Source: CAYFKJ01 sp964528595 (lineage in GTDB: Bacteria > Pseudomonadota > Alphaproteobacteria > UBA2966). Taken from it: DNA of 64,000 nt. Both the position numbers and the translations under genes were made by a program. The notes under the pieces were generated by a model. That model was given only the letters and a program-made list of their open reading frames with translations, ran no database searches and had not been told where the DNA came from. Where the stretch lies: assembly GCA_964528595.1 (NCBI GenBank), contig CAZGTM010000006.1, positions 1 through 64,000 on the forward strand. Reading direction: 5' to 3'. Of this stretch, positions 36,384 to 44,506 are shown in pieces (position 1 is the first letter of the stretch; every line of letters begins with the position of its first letter).

Positions 36384-36728
36384 ATGCTGTTTGCCTTCAT
36401 CTGTTTCGACAAACCCGGCAAGGCCGATCTGCGGAAGCGTATCCGGGCGGAGCACATCGAATACATGATCGCCGCGAAGGACCGCACGGTATTCGGCGGC
36501 CCGCTGCAGGACGATGACGGGGAGACCACGATCGGCAGCATCTTCGCCATCGATTTCGCCGATCGCGCCGCCGCCGAAGCCTTTATTGCGGAAGAGCCCT
36601 ATACCAAATATGGTCTTTTCGAGACGCCGCAGATATTCCCCTGGAAACAGATGGTGCCCGAGCTTGAAGAGGGTTTTCTCCTGAAGGAATTGGCGCGGCA
36701 ACGCGAACTGGCGACGGCAAACGCCTGA
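36384..36728 (+). CDS. YciI-like (YCII domain) protein
   Basis: A 114-residue ferredoxin-like-fold protein. Family features are the N-terminal FAFICFDKPGK, a central histidine (RAEHIEYM) and the VFGGPLQDDDGETTIGS hairpin. YCII proteins include a dehydrochlorinase-like lyase and several proteins of unknown role. A catalytic His-Asp pair is plausible here. It lies 24 nt after the radical SAM gene and belongs to that transcript, so it may process or bind the same intermediate. Confidence 0.85.
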   Translation: MLFAFICFDKPGKADLRKRIRAEHIEYMIAAKDRTVFGGPLQDDDGETTIGSIFAIDFADRAAAEAFIAEEPYTKYGLFETPQIFPWKQMVPELEEGFLLKELARQRELATANA

Positions 36729-36785
36729 CGCCGACACCGACATGAACCGATCCGGGCCGCCGCCCGGCCTGGAGAGAGTACAAAA

Positions 36786-37886
36786 ATGATCGAACCGCGC
36801 GCAGGGGTGCGGAACATATCCCCCTATACGCCTGGCGAACCCCCGGAACTTGACTTCGACCGGGTGATCAATATCGCCAACAATGAAAGCCCTTACGGCG
36901 CCAGTCCCGCCGCCGTCGAAGCTGCCGTGGCGGCGCTGAATAACGGCCTGCAACTCTATCCCGATCCCGGCTGTACGGCCTTGCGCCGCGCCATCGCCGA
37001 GGTTCACGAAATCGAGGCCGACCAGATTATCTGCTCCAACGGCTCCGAGGAGTTGCTGCAGTTGATCGCCAAGGCCTATGCCAGTGACGGCGACGAAATC
37101 ATCATGAGCCAGTACGGCTTCCTGATGTTCCCGGTCGTCGCCCATGCGGTCGGCGCCACGCCAGTCGCCGTGGAAGAAGACGACTGCACCGCCAACGTCG
37201 ACGCCATTATCGCCGCCGTGACGGACAAGACCCGCATCGTCTTCCTGGCCAATCCGAACAACCCGACCGGCACTTACCTTCCGCGCGATGAGCTGAAGAG
37301 ATTGCGTGACGGTTTGCCGGCGGACGTCCTTCTGGTGCTCGATTGCGCCTACGCCGAATACGCGGTGAACGACGATTACGATGACGGCATGGGGTACGTA
37401 AGCGACGGCGCCGACAATACTCTGGTAGCCCGCACGTTCTCGAAAATCTACGGCCTGGCGGCGTCGCGCGTCGGCTGGGCCTATTGCCCGCCGCCGGTAA
37501 CGGACGTTCTCCACCGGGTGCGGGGCGTTTTCAACGTCGGCGGCCCGTCTCAGGCGGCAGCGGCGGCCGCGGTACGCGATCAGGCCTTCGTGACCTCAGT
37601 GAGGACGAAGAACCTGCGCGAACTGGCCAAGGTCTCGGCCGGCCTCGGCAATCTGGGTCTCAGTGTGCTGCCGAGTCAGTGCAACTTCGTGCTGGCCCGC
37701 TTCGCCGATGCCGCGGCGGCTTCGGATACCACCGGCTATCTCGCCTCGAAAGGCATCTTCGTGCGGTCCGTCGCCAATTACGGCCTGGACAACTGCCTGC
37801 GTATCACCATCGGTACCGAGGAGGAAAACCAGATTCTGCTGGCCGTCCTTGCCGAGTTTTTTGCCAGCAAATCGAACGTTGCCTGA
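36786..37886 (+). CDS. HisC-like PLP aminotransferase (class I/II)
   Basis: A 366-residue fold-type I aminotransferase. ANPNNPTGTY near residue 157 and the PLP lysine in TFSKIYGLAASRVGW near residue 218 are diagnostic. It resembles histidinol-phosphate aminotransferase, but it lies outside any his operon and inside the radical SAM cluster. A dedicated amino acid/keto acid exchange is more likely than histidine synthesis. The ATG at 36786 follows GGAGAG by about 9 nt. A 57 nt gap separates it from the YciI-like gene. Confidence 0.9.
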   Translation: MIEPRAGVRNISPYTPGEPPELDFDRVINIANNESPYGASPAAVEAAVAALNNGLQLYPDPGCTALRRAIAEVHEIEADQIICSNGSEELLQLIAKAYASDGDEIIMSQYGFLMFPVVAHAVGATPVAVEEDDCTANVDAIIAAVTDKTRIVFLANPNNPTGTYLPRDELKRLRDGLPADVLLVLDCAYAEYAVNDDYDDGMGYVSDGADNTLVARTFSKIYGLAASRVGWAYCPPPVTDVLHRVRGVFNVGGPSQAAAAAAVRDQAFVTSVRTKNLRELAKVSAGLGNLGLSVLPSQCNFVLARFADAAAASDTTGYLASKGIFVRSVANYGLDNCLRITIGTEEENQILLAVLAEFFASKSNVA

Positions 37887-37943
37887 ACTCACGAGATGAA
37901 AATGTTATCGTAGCCCTCAAGGATAAATTCCAAGGGGCAGACG

Positions 37944-38246
37944 ATGACGATGGAAAGTACCGACGCTTTACCCGAGCAAACCTTTTTCGAAGATCCGGCC
38001 CTGGATCGCGCATTCGGCGTGGTCATGGCCCTGGCGACCGAGACCTACGTGCTGCGCGACAGGCTGAGCGCCATGGAAAGGCTGCTCGAACGAAACAATC
38101 TGATCGAGCCGGGGCAGTTGGACCAGGAGCCTTCGAACAGTGAACGCGCCGAGACGGCCCGGGACCGCCAGGCGTTCGTCGAGGGCCTGATGGTCAGCCT
38201 GTTGGGCCGCCAGCAGGCAAAGGGCGCGGGTGGCGGCCATGGATGA
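37944..38246 (+). CDS. 100-residue protein of unknown function
   Basis: A small acidic, mostly helical protein with no membrane segment and no recognised motif. The middle (MALATETYVLRDRLSAMERLLERNNLI) looks like a short coiled coil, and a flexible glycine-rich end follows. AAGGGGCAG precedes the ATG. Its last 8 nt overlap the methyltransferase start, so it may be a partner or chaperone of that enzyme. Confidence 0.75.
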   Translation: MTMESTDALPEQTFFEDPALDRAFGVVMALATETYVLRDRLSAMERLLERNNLIEPGQLDQEPSNSERAETARDRQAFVEGLMVSLLGRQQAKGAGGGHG

Positions 38247-39303
38247 CCGCAGTTTCGTCGCCGCCCAGGATTTCATCCTCGCGGCAAAAACCTATTGGAC
38301 GACGGAAATCTATCCGGCGCTTAAGCAGGATTACGACCACCGCGCCGCGGCAATGGCCGAGTCCCTGCAAACGGCCGATGATGTCAACGCGCTGATCGGT
38401 GACACCACGCTCTATCGCTACTACGCCTGGTTGGAGCGTCACCTGCAGCGTTACAAATACGCCGGCCGCTATGGTCTCGCGCCCTATCACGACGAACGCC
38501 GGGCCGAATTGCTGGCGACGCTGGACGACGTCAAGGCGGGGGACGCCCGGCTTGAGCTCGACGCCGGGCTCGACATGCCGCCCTATTACAGCGCCGTGGA
38601 CATCCACCAGCACCCCGGCGGCGTCTGGAGCGATGAAATTGCCGGTTTCGTTTATGAGCGCGGCGCCCGCTCGACAACTCCGTTGATGGGCGGTAATCAC
38701 CGCGACCTGCACCAGCGCTTCACAGACTTTATTGCCGCCCGCGGAGCGCCGAAGCGCATCCTCGATATGGGTTGCGGCTTCGGCAAAAGTACCGGGCCCT
38801 TCGTGGAAAGCTTTCCCGACGCCGCTGTCGAAGCCATCGATCTGGCCGGGCCGTGTGTTGCCGTGGGCGCGCGCGAAGCATCCCGTGGTGGGGCGGAAAA
38901 TGTCCGCTACCGCCAGATGAACGCTTATGAAACCGATTACAGCGACGGTGAGTTCGATCTCGTCACGTCGACCATGCTGATCCACGAACTGCCGCCGCCG
39001 CGCATCGCCGAGTTGTTCGACGAGGCCGCGCGCGTGCTCTCGCCCGGCGGGCGCATGGTGCATTTGGATTTCTATGCACTGCCCGATGCTTTTTCGCGCT
39101 TCATCCACTACGGCCACGGCCGGCGCAACAACGAACCCTTCATGGAACCCTGGGCGGAATTGGACGTTATCGAAATGCTCGAGGCGCGCGGCTTCCGCGA
39201 CGTTGAGATTGTGCCGTTCCGGGAAGCCGAAGGCGTCGACGCCGACAACAGCCCCTATTGGCGGTTTCCCTGGACGGTGATTGCGGCGGAAAAGGCCGCT
39301 TAA
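38239..39303 (+). CDS. class I SAM-dependent methyltransferase
   Basis: A 354-residue protein. The first 160 residues are helical and unfamiliar. The Rossmann methyltransferase domain starts with ILDMGCGFGKS near residue 174 (motif I), followed by an acidic EAIDLAG strand end and DLVTSTMLIHELPP. It ends with a region typical of ubiquinone-type C-methyltransferases. The ATG at 38239 overlaps the preceding gene. The long N-terminal part may hold the substrate. It closes the radical SAM cluster, with a convergent transporter gene after it. Confidence 0.85.
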   Translation: MDDRSFVAAQDFILAAKTYWTTEIYPALKQDYDHRAAAMAESLQTADDVNALIGDTTLYRYYAWLERHLQRYKYAGRYGLAPYHDERRAELLATLDDVKAGDARLELDAGLDMPPYYSAVDIHQHPGGVWSDEIAGFVYERGARSTTPLMGGNHRDLHQRFTDFIAARGAPKRILDMGCGFGKSTGPFVESFPDAAVEAIDLAGPCVAVGAREASRGGAENVRYRQMNAYETDYSDGEFDLVTSTMLIHELPPPRIAELFDEAARVLSPGGRMVHLDFYALPDAFSRFIHYGHGRRNNEPFMEPWAELDVIEMLEARGFRDVEIVPFREAEGVDADNSPYWRFPWTVIAAEKAA

Positions 39304-39313
39304 GCGCCGGGCT

Positions 39314-40228
39314 TTACCCCAGCGTAACGGGCGGCGGCTTGCGGCGCAGGCCTGAAAGCGCATTGCCGGCCAGCGCGGCAAGCAGAATGGCGCCGCCGAT
39401 CAGCGTGTAGAGACTGGCCGTCTCGCCCAGCACGAGCCAGACCCAGATGGGCCCCAGTACAACCTCGCCCATCGACAAGAGCGCCAATTCGCCGGCCGGC
39501 ACGACCTTGGAGCCCATGGTGTAAAGCACCAGTCCGGCGCCGACCTGGAAGAAGCCCATGGCGAGCGATATGCCGATATCCTGCGCGGGCAGGGCAAAGG
39601 AATAATCTGCCAGCAAACAGATGGTTCCGGAAAAAACGACCGCGAATAGGCCGCCCATGAAGGCGGCGGGCATCATCTCGCCGGATTTTCGCCAGCGCAA
39701 GGTGATGGCGAACAAGGCCGCGCCGAGCGCCGACATCAACGCCGCGGCATTGCCGTGCCAGCGGCCCAAGGCAAAGCCGCCCCAGACCATGATGAAGACG
39801 CCGACAATGGCGAAGGCGATGGCGATCCAGGTTGCACGCCGCACCGATTCGCCCAACAGCCACATGCCGAGCACGGCGGCGAAGAACGGCGCAGCCGTAA
39901 ACAGGAACAGGGCGTTGGCGACGGTGGTCGTCTGGATGGAATAGATGCCGCCGGTAAAGGCCATGACGAGCGCCGCGCCGCCGAGAACGCCGGGCAGACC
40001 GGCCTCCCGGATGACGCCGAGCGGGTTACGTCTGGTGCGCAGCGCCATCACGACCCACAGAAGTGGCAGGAGGGCGAGCGAGCGGTAAAACAGGATCTGC
40101 CAGACGTTGGCGACCTCGATCAGGCGGATGCCCAAGCCCATGGCCGACCAGCAGACGCTGGCCGTTAGCACCAGCACCACACCCGTCCGATAGGTCATTT
40201 CGCCCCGCGAACGGGTAAGCGTCGTCAT
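39314..40228 (-). CDS. DMT-superfamily (EamA) transporter
   Basis: A 304-residue inner-membrane protein with about ten helices in two EamA repeats, the second ending near the C-terminus (GEVVLGPIWVWLVLGET). Members export amino acids, metabolites or drugs. It is convergent with the methyltransferase gene (10 nt apart), so it could export the product of that cluster, though nothing proves it. GAGGGGCGG precedes the ATG. Confidence 0.87.
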   Translation of the reverse strand: MTTLTRSRGEMTYRTGVVLVLTASVCWSAMGLGIRLIEVANVWQILFYRSLALLPLLWVVMALRTRRNPLGVIREAGLPGVLGGAALVMAFTGGIYSIQTTTVANALFLFTAAPFFAAVLGMWLLGESVRRATWIAIAFAIVGVFIMVWGGFALGRWHGNAAALMSALGAALFAITLRWRKSGEMMPAAFMGGLFAVVFSGTICLLADYSFALPAQDIGISLAMGFFQVGAGLVLYTMGSKVVPAGELALLSMGEVVLGPIWVWLVLGETASLYTLIGGAILLAALAGNALSGLRRKPPPVTLG

Positions 40229-40302
40229 CCGCCCCTCACTTGCTGCGCCTGCCGCCCCAATGTGTAAAGCTGTATCACAGCCAATGCGGGAAGGGTGTGA
40301 AA

Positions 40303-41175
40303 ATGACGCCAGCGAAATTCGGATTTGTCGGCCTGGGCCAGATGGGTGGACCGATGGCCGCCAACATCGCGGCCAAGGGGTTCGACCTCATGGTTTACGA
40401 CAAGGCGGGGAGCGCCGACCTGGCCCCGTCCGGCAGCACGCCGGCAGACACCTTGGCGGCGCTCGCAGGGTCAACCGACACCCTCTTCCTGAGCGTCCCC
40501 GACGGCCCGGTCTCCATGGCGGTCATGGGTGAACTGGCGGAATTGCCGGACCGCCGGGCAACCACGGTCATCGACCTCACCACCACCGGTCCCGAACTTT
40601 CGCGCGAAGCCGGACGGATCGCCGCCGACGCCGGAATCACCTACATCGATGCGCCCGTAAGCGGCGGCCAGGCCGGCGCCCGGGCCGGTACCGTGACATT
40701 GATGTGGGCCGGGCCCCGCGCTGAAATGGATCGCCATGATGCGGTGCTGAATTCGTTCGCCAAGAACATCTTCCATGTCGGCGAACATGCGGGGCAGGGC
40801 CAGGCCCTGAAGGTGCTCAACAACTTCCTTTCCGGCACGGCCATGGCCGCCACCTCGGAGGCCATCCTGTTCGGGCTGTCGCAGGGGCTCGATATGAAAA
40901 CCATGCTCGACGTCATCAACGTCTCGACCGGCCAGAACACGGCCAGCCGCGACAAATTCCCCGAGCGCGTCCTGACCGGCACCTACGACGCCGGCTTCCA
41001 GACCGCGCTGGAGGCCAAGGACGTCAAACTCTACCTCGAAGGCGTCCGCGCGGCCGGTACGCCCGAGCGCGTGGGTTCCCTGATTTCGGAACTGTGGAGC
41101 CAATGCGACGAAGCCCACCCCGGCAGCGACTTCACCCGCATCTACGATTTCATCCGGGACGGGGGCGGGGAGTAG
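40303..41175 (+). CDS. beta-hydroxyacid dehydrogenase (3-hydroxyisobutyrate / 2-(hydroxymethyl)glutarate type)
   Basis: A 290-residue NAD(P)-dependent dehydrogenase. FVGLGQMGGPMA is the nucleotide loop, DAPVSGGQAGARAGT near residue 119 binds substrate, and the lysine in GQGQALKVLNNFL near residue 168 is the catalytic base. The family includes 3-hydroxyisobutyrate, tartronate semialdehyde and 2-(hydroxymethyl)glutarate dehydrogenases. The last follows enamidase in clostridial nicotinate breakdown, and enamidase is encoded about 8 kb away. AAGGG lies 7 nt before the ATG at 40303. The gene is convergent with the second liv operon. Confidence 0.87.
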   Translation: MTPAKFGFVGLGQMGGPMAANIAAKGFDLMVYDKAGSADLAPSGSTPADTLAALAGSTDTLFLSVPDGPVSMAVMGELAELPDRRATTVIDLTTTGPELSREAGRIAADAGITYIDAPVSGGQAGARAGTVTLMWAGPRAEMDRHDAVLNSFAKNIFHVGEHAGQGQALKVLNNFLSGTAMAATSEAILFGLSQGLDMKTMLDVINVSTGQNTASRDKFPERVLTGTYDAGFQTALEAKDVKLYLEGVRAAGTPERVGSLISELWSQCDEAHPGSDFTRIYDFIRDGGGE

Positions 41176-41177
41176 CT

Positions 41178-41882
41178 CTACCGCCGCACGCCCACATACT
41201 GATGCAGCGGTTCGGGGTCGGCCTCTAGTTCGGCGGGCGTCGCCTCCGCTTTGATTTCGCCGTTTTCGATGAAGACGATGCGGTCGGCGGTTGAAAGCGC
41301 GGCCTCGACCTTCTGTTCGACCAGCAAGGCACCGACGCCCTGGGCCTTGAGGCCGCGCACGGTTTCGAGGATTTGCTCGACGACGCGGGGCATCAGGCCT
41401 TCGCTGGGTTCGTCCAGCAACAGGATTTTGGGCTCGAGACAAAGCGCCCGGCCGGTTGCCAGCATCTGCTGTTCGCCGCCGCTCAAGGTTCCGGCCAACT
41501 GGTCGAGGCGTTCGGTGAGCACGGGAAAGAGCGACAACACCCGCTCCAGCGTTTCCGGCGCGCTGTCCCGCACCAGCAGGCCCATGCGCAGGTTCTCCTC
41601 GACGCTGAGTTCGGGGAATAGCCGGCGGCCCTGCGGCACGTAGGCGACGCCCTGCTTCGGCACGTCGTGGGGCGCGAGGCCGGTAAGGTCGACGTCATCT
41701 AGCGCAATGCGGCCGGAGCGCGGTTTCATCAAGCCCATGATGGCGTTCAGCGTCGTCGTCTTGCCGGCGCCGTTGCGGCCCAAGAGGCCGACAATTTCGC
41801 CCGACGCAATGCCGAGCGAAACATCCTTGAGCACCTGGATGCCGCCGTAGAAGCAGTTGATGTTATCGACCTTCAGCATCAT
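41178..41882 (-). CDS. livF: branched-chain-type ABC transporter ATPase LivF (second system)
   Basis: A 234-residue ATPase of normal LivF length, without the long N-terminal extension of the copy at 10787. Walker A is GRNGAGKTT, the signature is LSGGEQQML and Walker B is ILLLDEP. Two ATGs are adjacent, at 41882 and 41879. It overlaps the livG stop and is the last gene of the second operon. Confidence 0.93.
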   Translation of the reverse strand: MMLKVDNINCFYGGIQVLKDVSLGIASGEIVGLLGRNGAGKTTTLNAIMGLMKPRSGRIALDDVDLTGLAPHDVPKQGVAYVPQGRRLFPELSVEENLRMGLLVRDSAPETLERVLSLFPVLTERLDQLAGTLSGGEQQMLATGRALCLEPKILLLDEPSEGLMPRVVEQILETVRGLKAQGVGALLVEQKVEAALSTADRIVFIENGEIKAEATPAELEADPEPLHQYVGVRR

Positions 41883-42622
41883 TTCCCCAGGTACGCGCGC
41901 TGAACTTCCGGGTCTGCCTCGATCTCGGCGGGCGTACCTTCGGCGATCACCGCGCCGCGGTCCATCACCGTGATCTTTTCCGCCAGCTCCAGAACCACCG
42001 ACATGTTGTGTTCGATCAGCAGCACGGTTGCTTCCTTGGCGATGCGGCGCGTGAGATCGCAGAAACCGGAGATTTCCTCCGCCGCCAGCCCTTGGGTCGG
42101 CTCGTCCATGATCAGCAGTTCGGGTTCCAGCGCCAGGCCCATGGCGACCTCCAACAGGCGCTGATAGCCGTAGGGCAATTCGGCGGCCAGCCGGCCGGTG
42201 CTGTCGGAAAGCCCGACCTCCTGCAAGACGTGCTCGACGCGCTCGGCGATGTGCTGTTCATTGAGCGAGACGCGCTGCTTGAGACTGGTCATCAGACGGC
42301 GCTGGGCGGCCAACGCCACGTTTTCGTAACAGCTCAAGTTGCCGTAAACGCTGGTCACCTGGAAGGTGTAGACGATGCCCTGCAGGACGCGCTGGTTGGC
42401 GGGCATCCGGGTGATATCCCGGCCCTTGAAGGCAATGGTGCCGGAGGACGGTTTGACGCGGCCGCTGATGTTGCCGACAAGCGTGGTTTTGCCGGCGCCG
42501 TTGGGCCCGATGATGGCGCGGATCTCGCCTTGCGGCAGGCTGAAGTTCACGTTGTCGACGGCCTGCAGGCCGCCGAAATGCTTGCTGAGGTCGGTTGTCT
42601 GCAACAACGTCACGGCAGCCAT
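41879..42622 (-). CDS. livG: branched-chain-type ABC transporter ATPase LivG (second system)
   Basis: A 247-residue ATPase. Walker A is GPNGAGKTT, the signature is LPYGYQRLLEVA, the classical LivG form, and Walker B is LLIMDEPTQGL. Its start overlaps livM by 13 nt and its end overlaps livF. It is not a recent duplicate of the copy at 11614, since the two differ in signature motif and Q-loop text. Confidence 0.93.
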   Translation of the reverse strand: MAAVTLLQTTDLSKHFGGLQAVDNVNFSLPQGEIRAIIGPNGAGKTTLVGNISGRVKPSSGTIAFKGRDITRMPANQRVLQGIVYTFQVTSVYGNLSCYENVALAAQRRLMTSLKQRVSLNEQHIAERVEHVLQEVGLSDSTGRLAAELPYGYQRLLEVAMGLALEPELLIMDEPTQGLAAEEISGFCDLTRRIAKEATVLLIEHNMSVVLELAEKITVMDRGAVIAEGTPAEIEADPEVQRAYLGK

Positions 42623-43572
42623 TTGAGCCACCTTTCCCTGACCGTGCCCATGATGCCCTTGGGGAACCAGAGGATCAGGATGACCAGCACCGCGCCCACG
42701 ACGATCAGGTAGCTCGAGGTGAAATCGCTGGAGATGTCGACCAGGTAGAACATCAAGCCCGTGCCCAGCAGCGGCCCGATCGCCGTGCCGACGCCGCCGA
42801 GGAGTGCCCACAAGAGCGGGAAGATGGAATACTGGATGGAGGCGAAGGTCGAGCCGATGTAGGCGAACAGGATGGCGTAGGCTGCACCGGATGCGCCCGA
42901 GATGACGCCGGATATGACCAATGCCAAAAGCTTATAACGGTAGGTGTCGTAGCCCAGCATGCGCGTGCGGGCCTCGTTCTCGCGGATCGCCACGAGAATG
43001 CGCCCCGTGGGCGAGCGCACCAAGGCCAGGGCCAGCAGGAAACAGACCGCCAGCACGAGAAGGGCGAAATTGTACTTCACGTCGGCGTCGGCGAACTTGA
43101 TGGCCGCATCGCCGAATTCCAGGACCCGGCTTTTTTCCGGCAGCACGAAACCCTGGTCGCCCAGCGTGATTTCATTGAAATAGAGGGTCGTCAGGAACAG
43201 CGCCTGGGCGAACATCATGGTGACGATCAGAAAGGCCGGCCCGCTGGTGCGCAGCGCCATCAGGCCGAACAGGAACGCCAGCACCAGGGCGCAGACGATG
43301 CCGAAGGCCAGGCCCTGCAGGACGCCGAATTCGAGGTAGTACATGGTGAGCCCGGTGCCGTAGAGACCGGCGGCGAAGAACATGGCGTGGCCCAGGCTGA
43401 GGAGACCCGTGTAGCCGAGCAGCACGTTGTAGCCGACGGCATAGACCGCCAGGATCATGATGCGGGCGGCGTTGGCGTGGTGATAGGGCGGCAGCACGAA
43501 CTGCACCAGGAACAGCACCACCAGGATGCCGATGTGGAGGACCAAAACCTTGGCGGTGACGGACTTGGTCAT
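42610..43572 (-). CDS. livM: branched-chain-type ABC transporter permease LivM (second system)
   Basis: A 320-residue permease with about nine to ten helices. GYTGLLSLGHAMFFAAGLYG near residue 55 and the GGVGTAIGPLLG coupling loop near residue 250 are family features. The ATG at 43572 overlaps the livH stop (ATGA). It is about 65 residues shorter than the copy at 12381, mainly at the C-terminus and in one loop. Confidence 0.92.
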   Translation of the reverse strand: MTKSVTAKVLVLHIGILVVLFLVQFVLPPYHHANAARIMILAVYAVGYNVLLGYTGLLSLGHAMFFAAGLYGTGLTMYYLEFGVLQGLAFGIVCALVLAFLFGLMALRTSGPAFLIVTMMFAQALFLTTLYFNEITLGDQGFVLPEKSRVLEFGDAAIKFADADVKYNFALLVLAVCFLLALALVRSPTGRILVAIRENEARTRMLGYDTYRYKLLALVISGVISGASGAAYAILFAYIGSTFASIQYSIFPLLWALLGGVGTAIGPLLGTGLMFYLVDISSDFTSSYLIVVGAVLVILILWFPKGIMGTVRERWLKWLP

Positions 43573-44450
43573 TTCTCCTCCTCCCCGAACAGGCCGCCGG
43601 GCCGCACCACCAACACCATGGCGACCAGCAGCGTGGCGAGGATTTTCGCCAATGTGGGAGAGAAGAATACCGACACCACGCCGTCGCTGAGGCCGATGAT
43701 GAAGGCGGCGAGAACGGTGCCCCTGAGACTGCCGAGGCCGCCGATGATGACGACGATGAAGGACAACAGCAGCGGGTCGAGACCCATCAGGTAGTGCGCC
43801 TGCTGGATCGGCACCACGAGCACGCCGGCTGCCGCCGCCAGCATGCCGCCCAGGGCGAAAACGGTGGCGTAGATGCGCCGCACGGGTACTCCGAAAGCCT
43901 GGGCCATTTCCTGATCCTGCTGCGTCGCCCGCATGTAGAGCCCGAGCTTGGTGCGCGACATGCCGTACCAGGTCGCCAGCAGCAGCGCCGCCGAGGCGCC
44001 CGCGACGATGAACTTGTAGCCGGAATAGCCGAACCAGGGGAACGAGACCCGGAAATAGAACGGCGCCTGGACCGGATGGGCGTCTGGACCGTAAAGGATC
44101 AGCACGGTCTGCTCGATGATGTACAGAAGCCCGATGGTCGCGACGATGGTGCTTTCCGGGTTGTAGTTGATGCGCCTGAGGATGAGGTAATCGGACGCGA
44201 CGGCGACAATGCCGACGACGGCCGGCGCCACCACCAGTGCCAGGATGAAGCCGACCAACGGCGCGTCGACGGCGATGTCGGCGCACCACCAGGCCAGCAC
44301 CGCGCCCAGCATGAAGAACTGGCCGTGGCTGACGTTGACGACGCGCATGACGCCGAACACCAGCGAGAGGCCGAGCGCCGTCACGGCCAGCACGAAGGCT
44401 GTGACCGTGCCCTCCAGTAGAGCCAGGAAGAGATGAGGTCCGAAATCCAT
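43569..44450 (-). CDS. livH: branched-chain-type ABC transporter permease LivH (second system)
   Basis: A 293-residue permease with eight or so helices. It includes ALGLSLVFGVMRVVNVSHGQFFM near the N-terminus and GGLGSLRGTVLAA near residue 245. The length is that of E. coli LivH. It follows the binding-protein gene after a 56 nt gap that holds a strong hairpin. Confidence 0.92.
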   Translation of the reverse strand: MDFGPHLFLALLEGTVTAFVLAVTALGLSLVFGVMRVVNVSHGQFFMLGAVLAWWCADIAVDAPLVGFILALVVAPAVVGIVAVASDYLILRRINYNPESTIVATIGLLYIIEQTVLILYGPDAHPVQAPFYFRVSFPWFGYSGYKFIVAGASAALLLATWYGMSRTKLGLYMRATQQDQEMAQAFGVPVRRIYATVFALGGMLAAAAGVLVVPIQQAHYLMGLDPLLLSFIVVIIGGLGSLRGTVLAAFIIGLSDGVVSVFFSPTLAKILATLLVAMVLVVRPGGLFGEEEK

Positions 44451-44461
44451 GATGCGGTGTC

Positions 44462-44487
44462 GGGGGCGCGCGGGTTTGCGCGCCCCC
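44462..44487 (-). terminator. attenuator-type hairpin between binding protein and livH (second liv operon)
   Basis: A perfect 10-bp GC stem, GGGGGCGCGC (44462-44471) against GCGCGCCCCC (44478-44487), has a 6-nt loop. It lies just downstream of the binding-protein stop on the minus strand. No long T-tract follows, so it more likely stabilises the upstream mRNA or gives partial termination. The first liv operon has an analogous hairpin in the same place. Confidence 0.65.
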
Positions 44488-44506
44488 TTCGCCTATGGCC
44501 TAGAAC

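Noticed and set aside
35469..37514. A 681-codon open frame on the minus strand
   Set aside because: It is antisense to the radical SAM, YciI-like and aminotransferase genes and its text is low-complexity Arg/Gly/Val/Asp.
42595..43794. A 399-codon open frame on the plus strand
   Set aside because: It mirrors livM and livH of the second transporter; the composition is rich in Arg, Gln, Asp and His with no motif.
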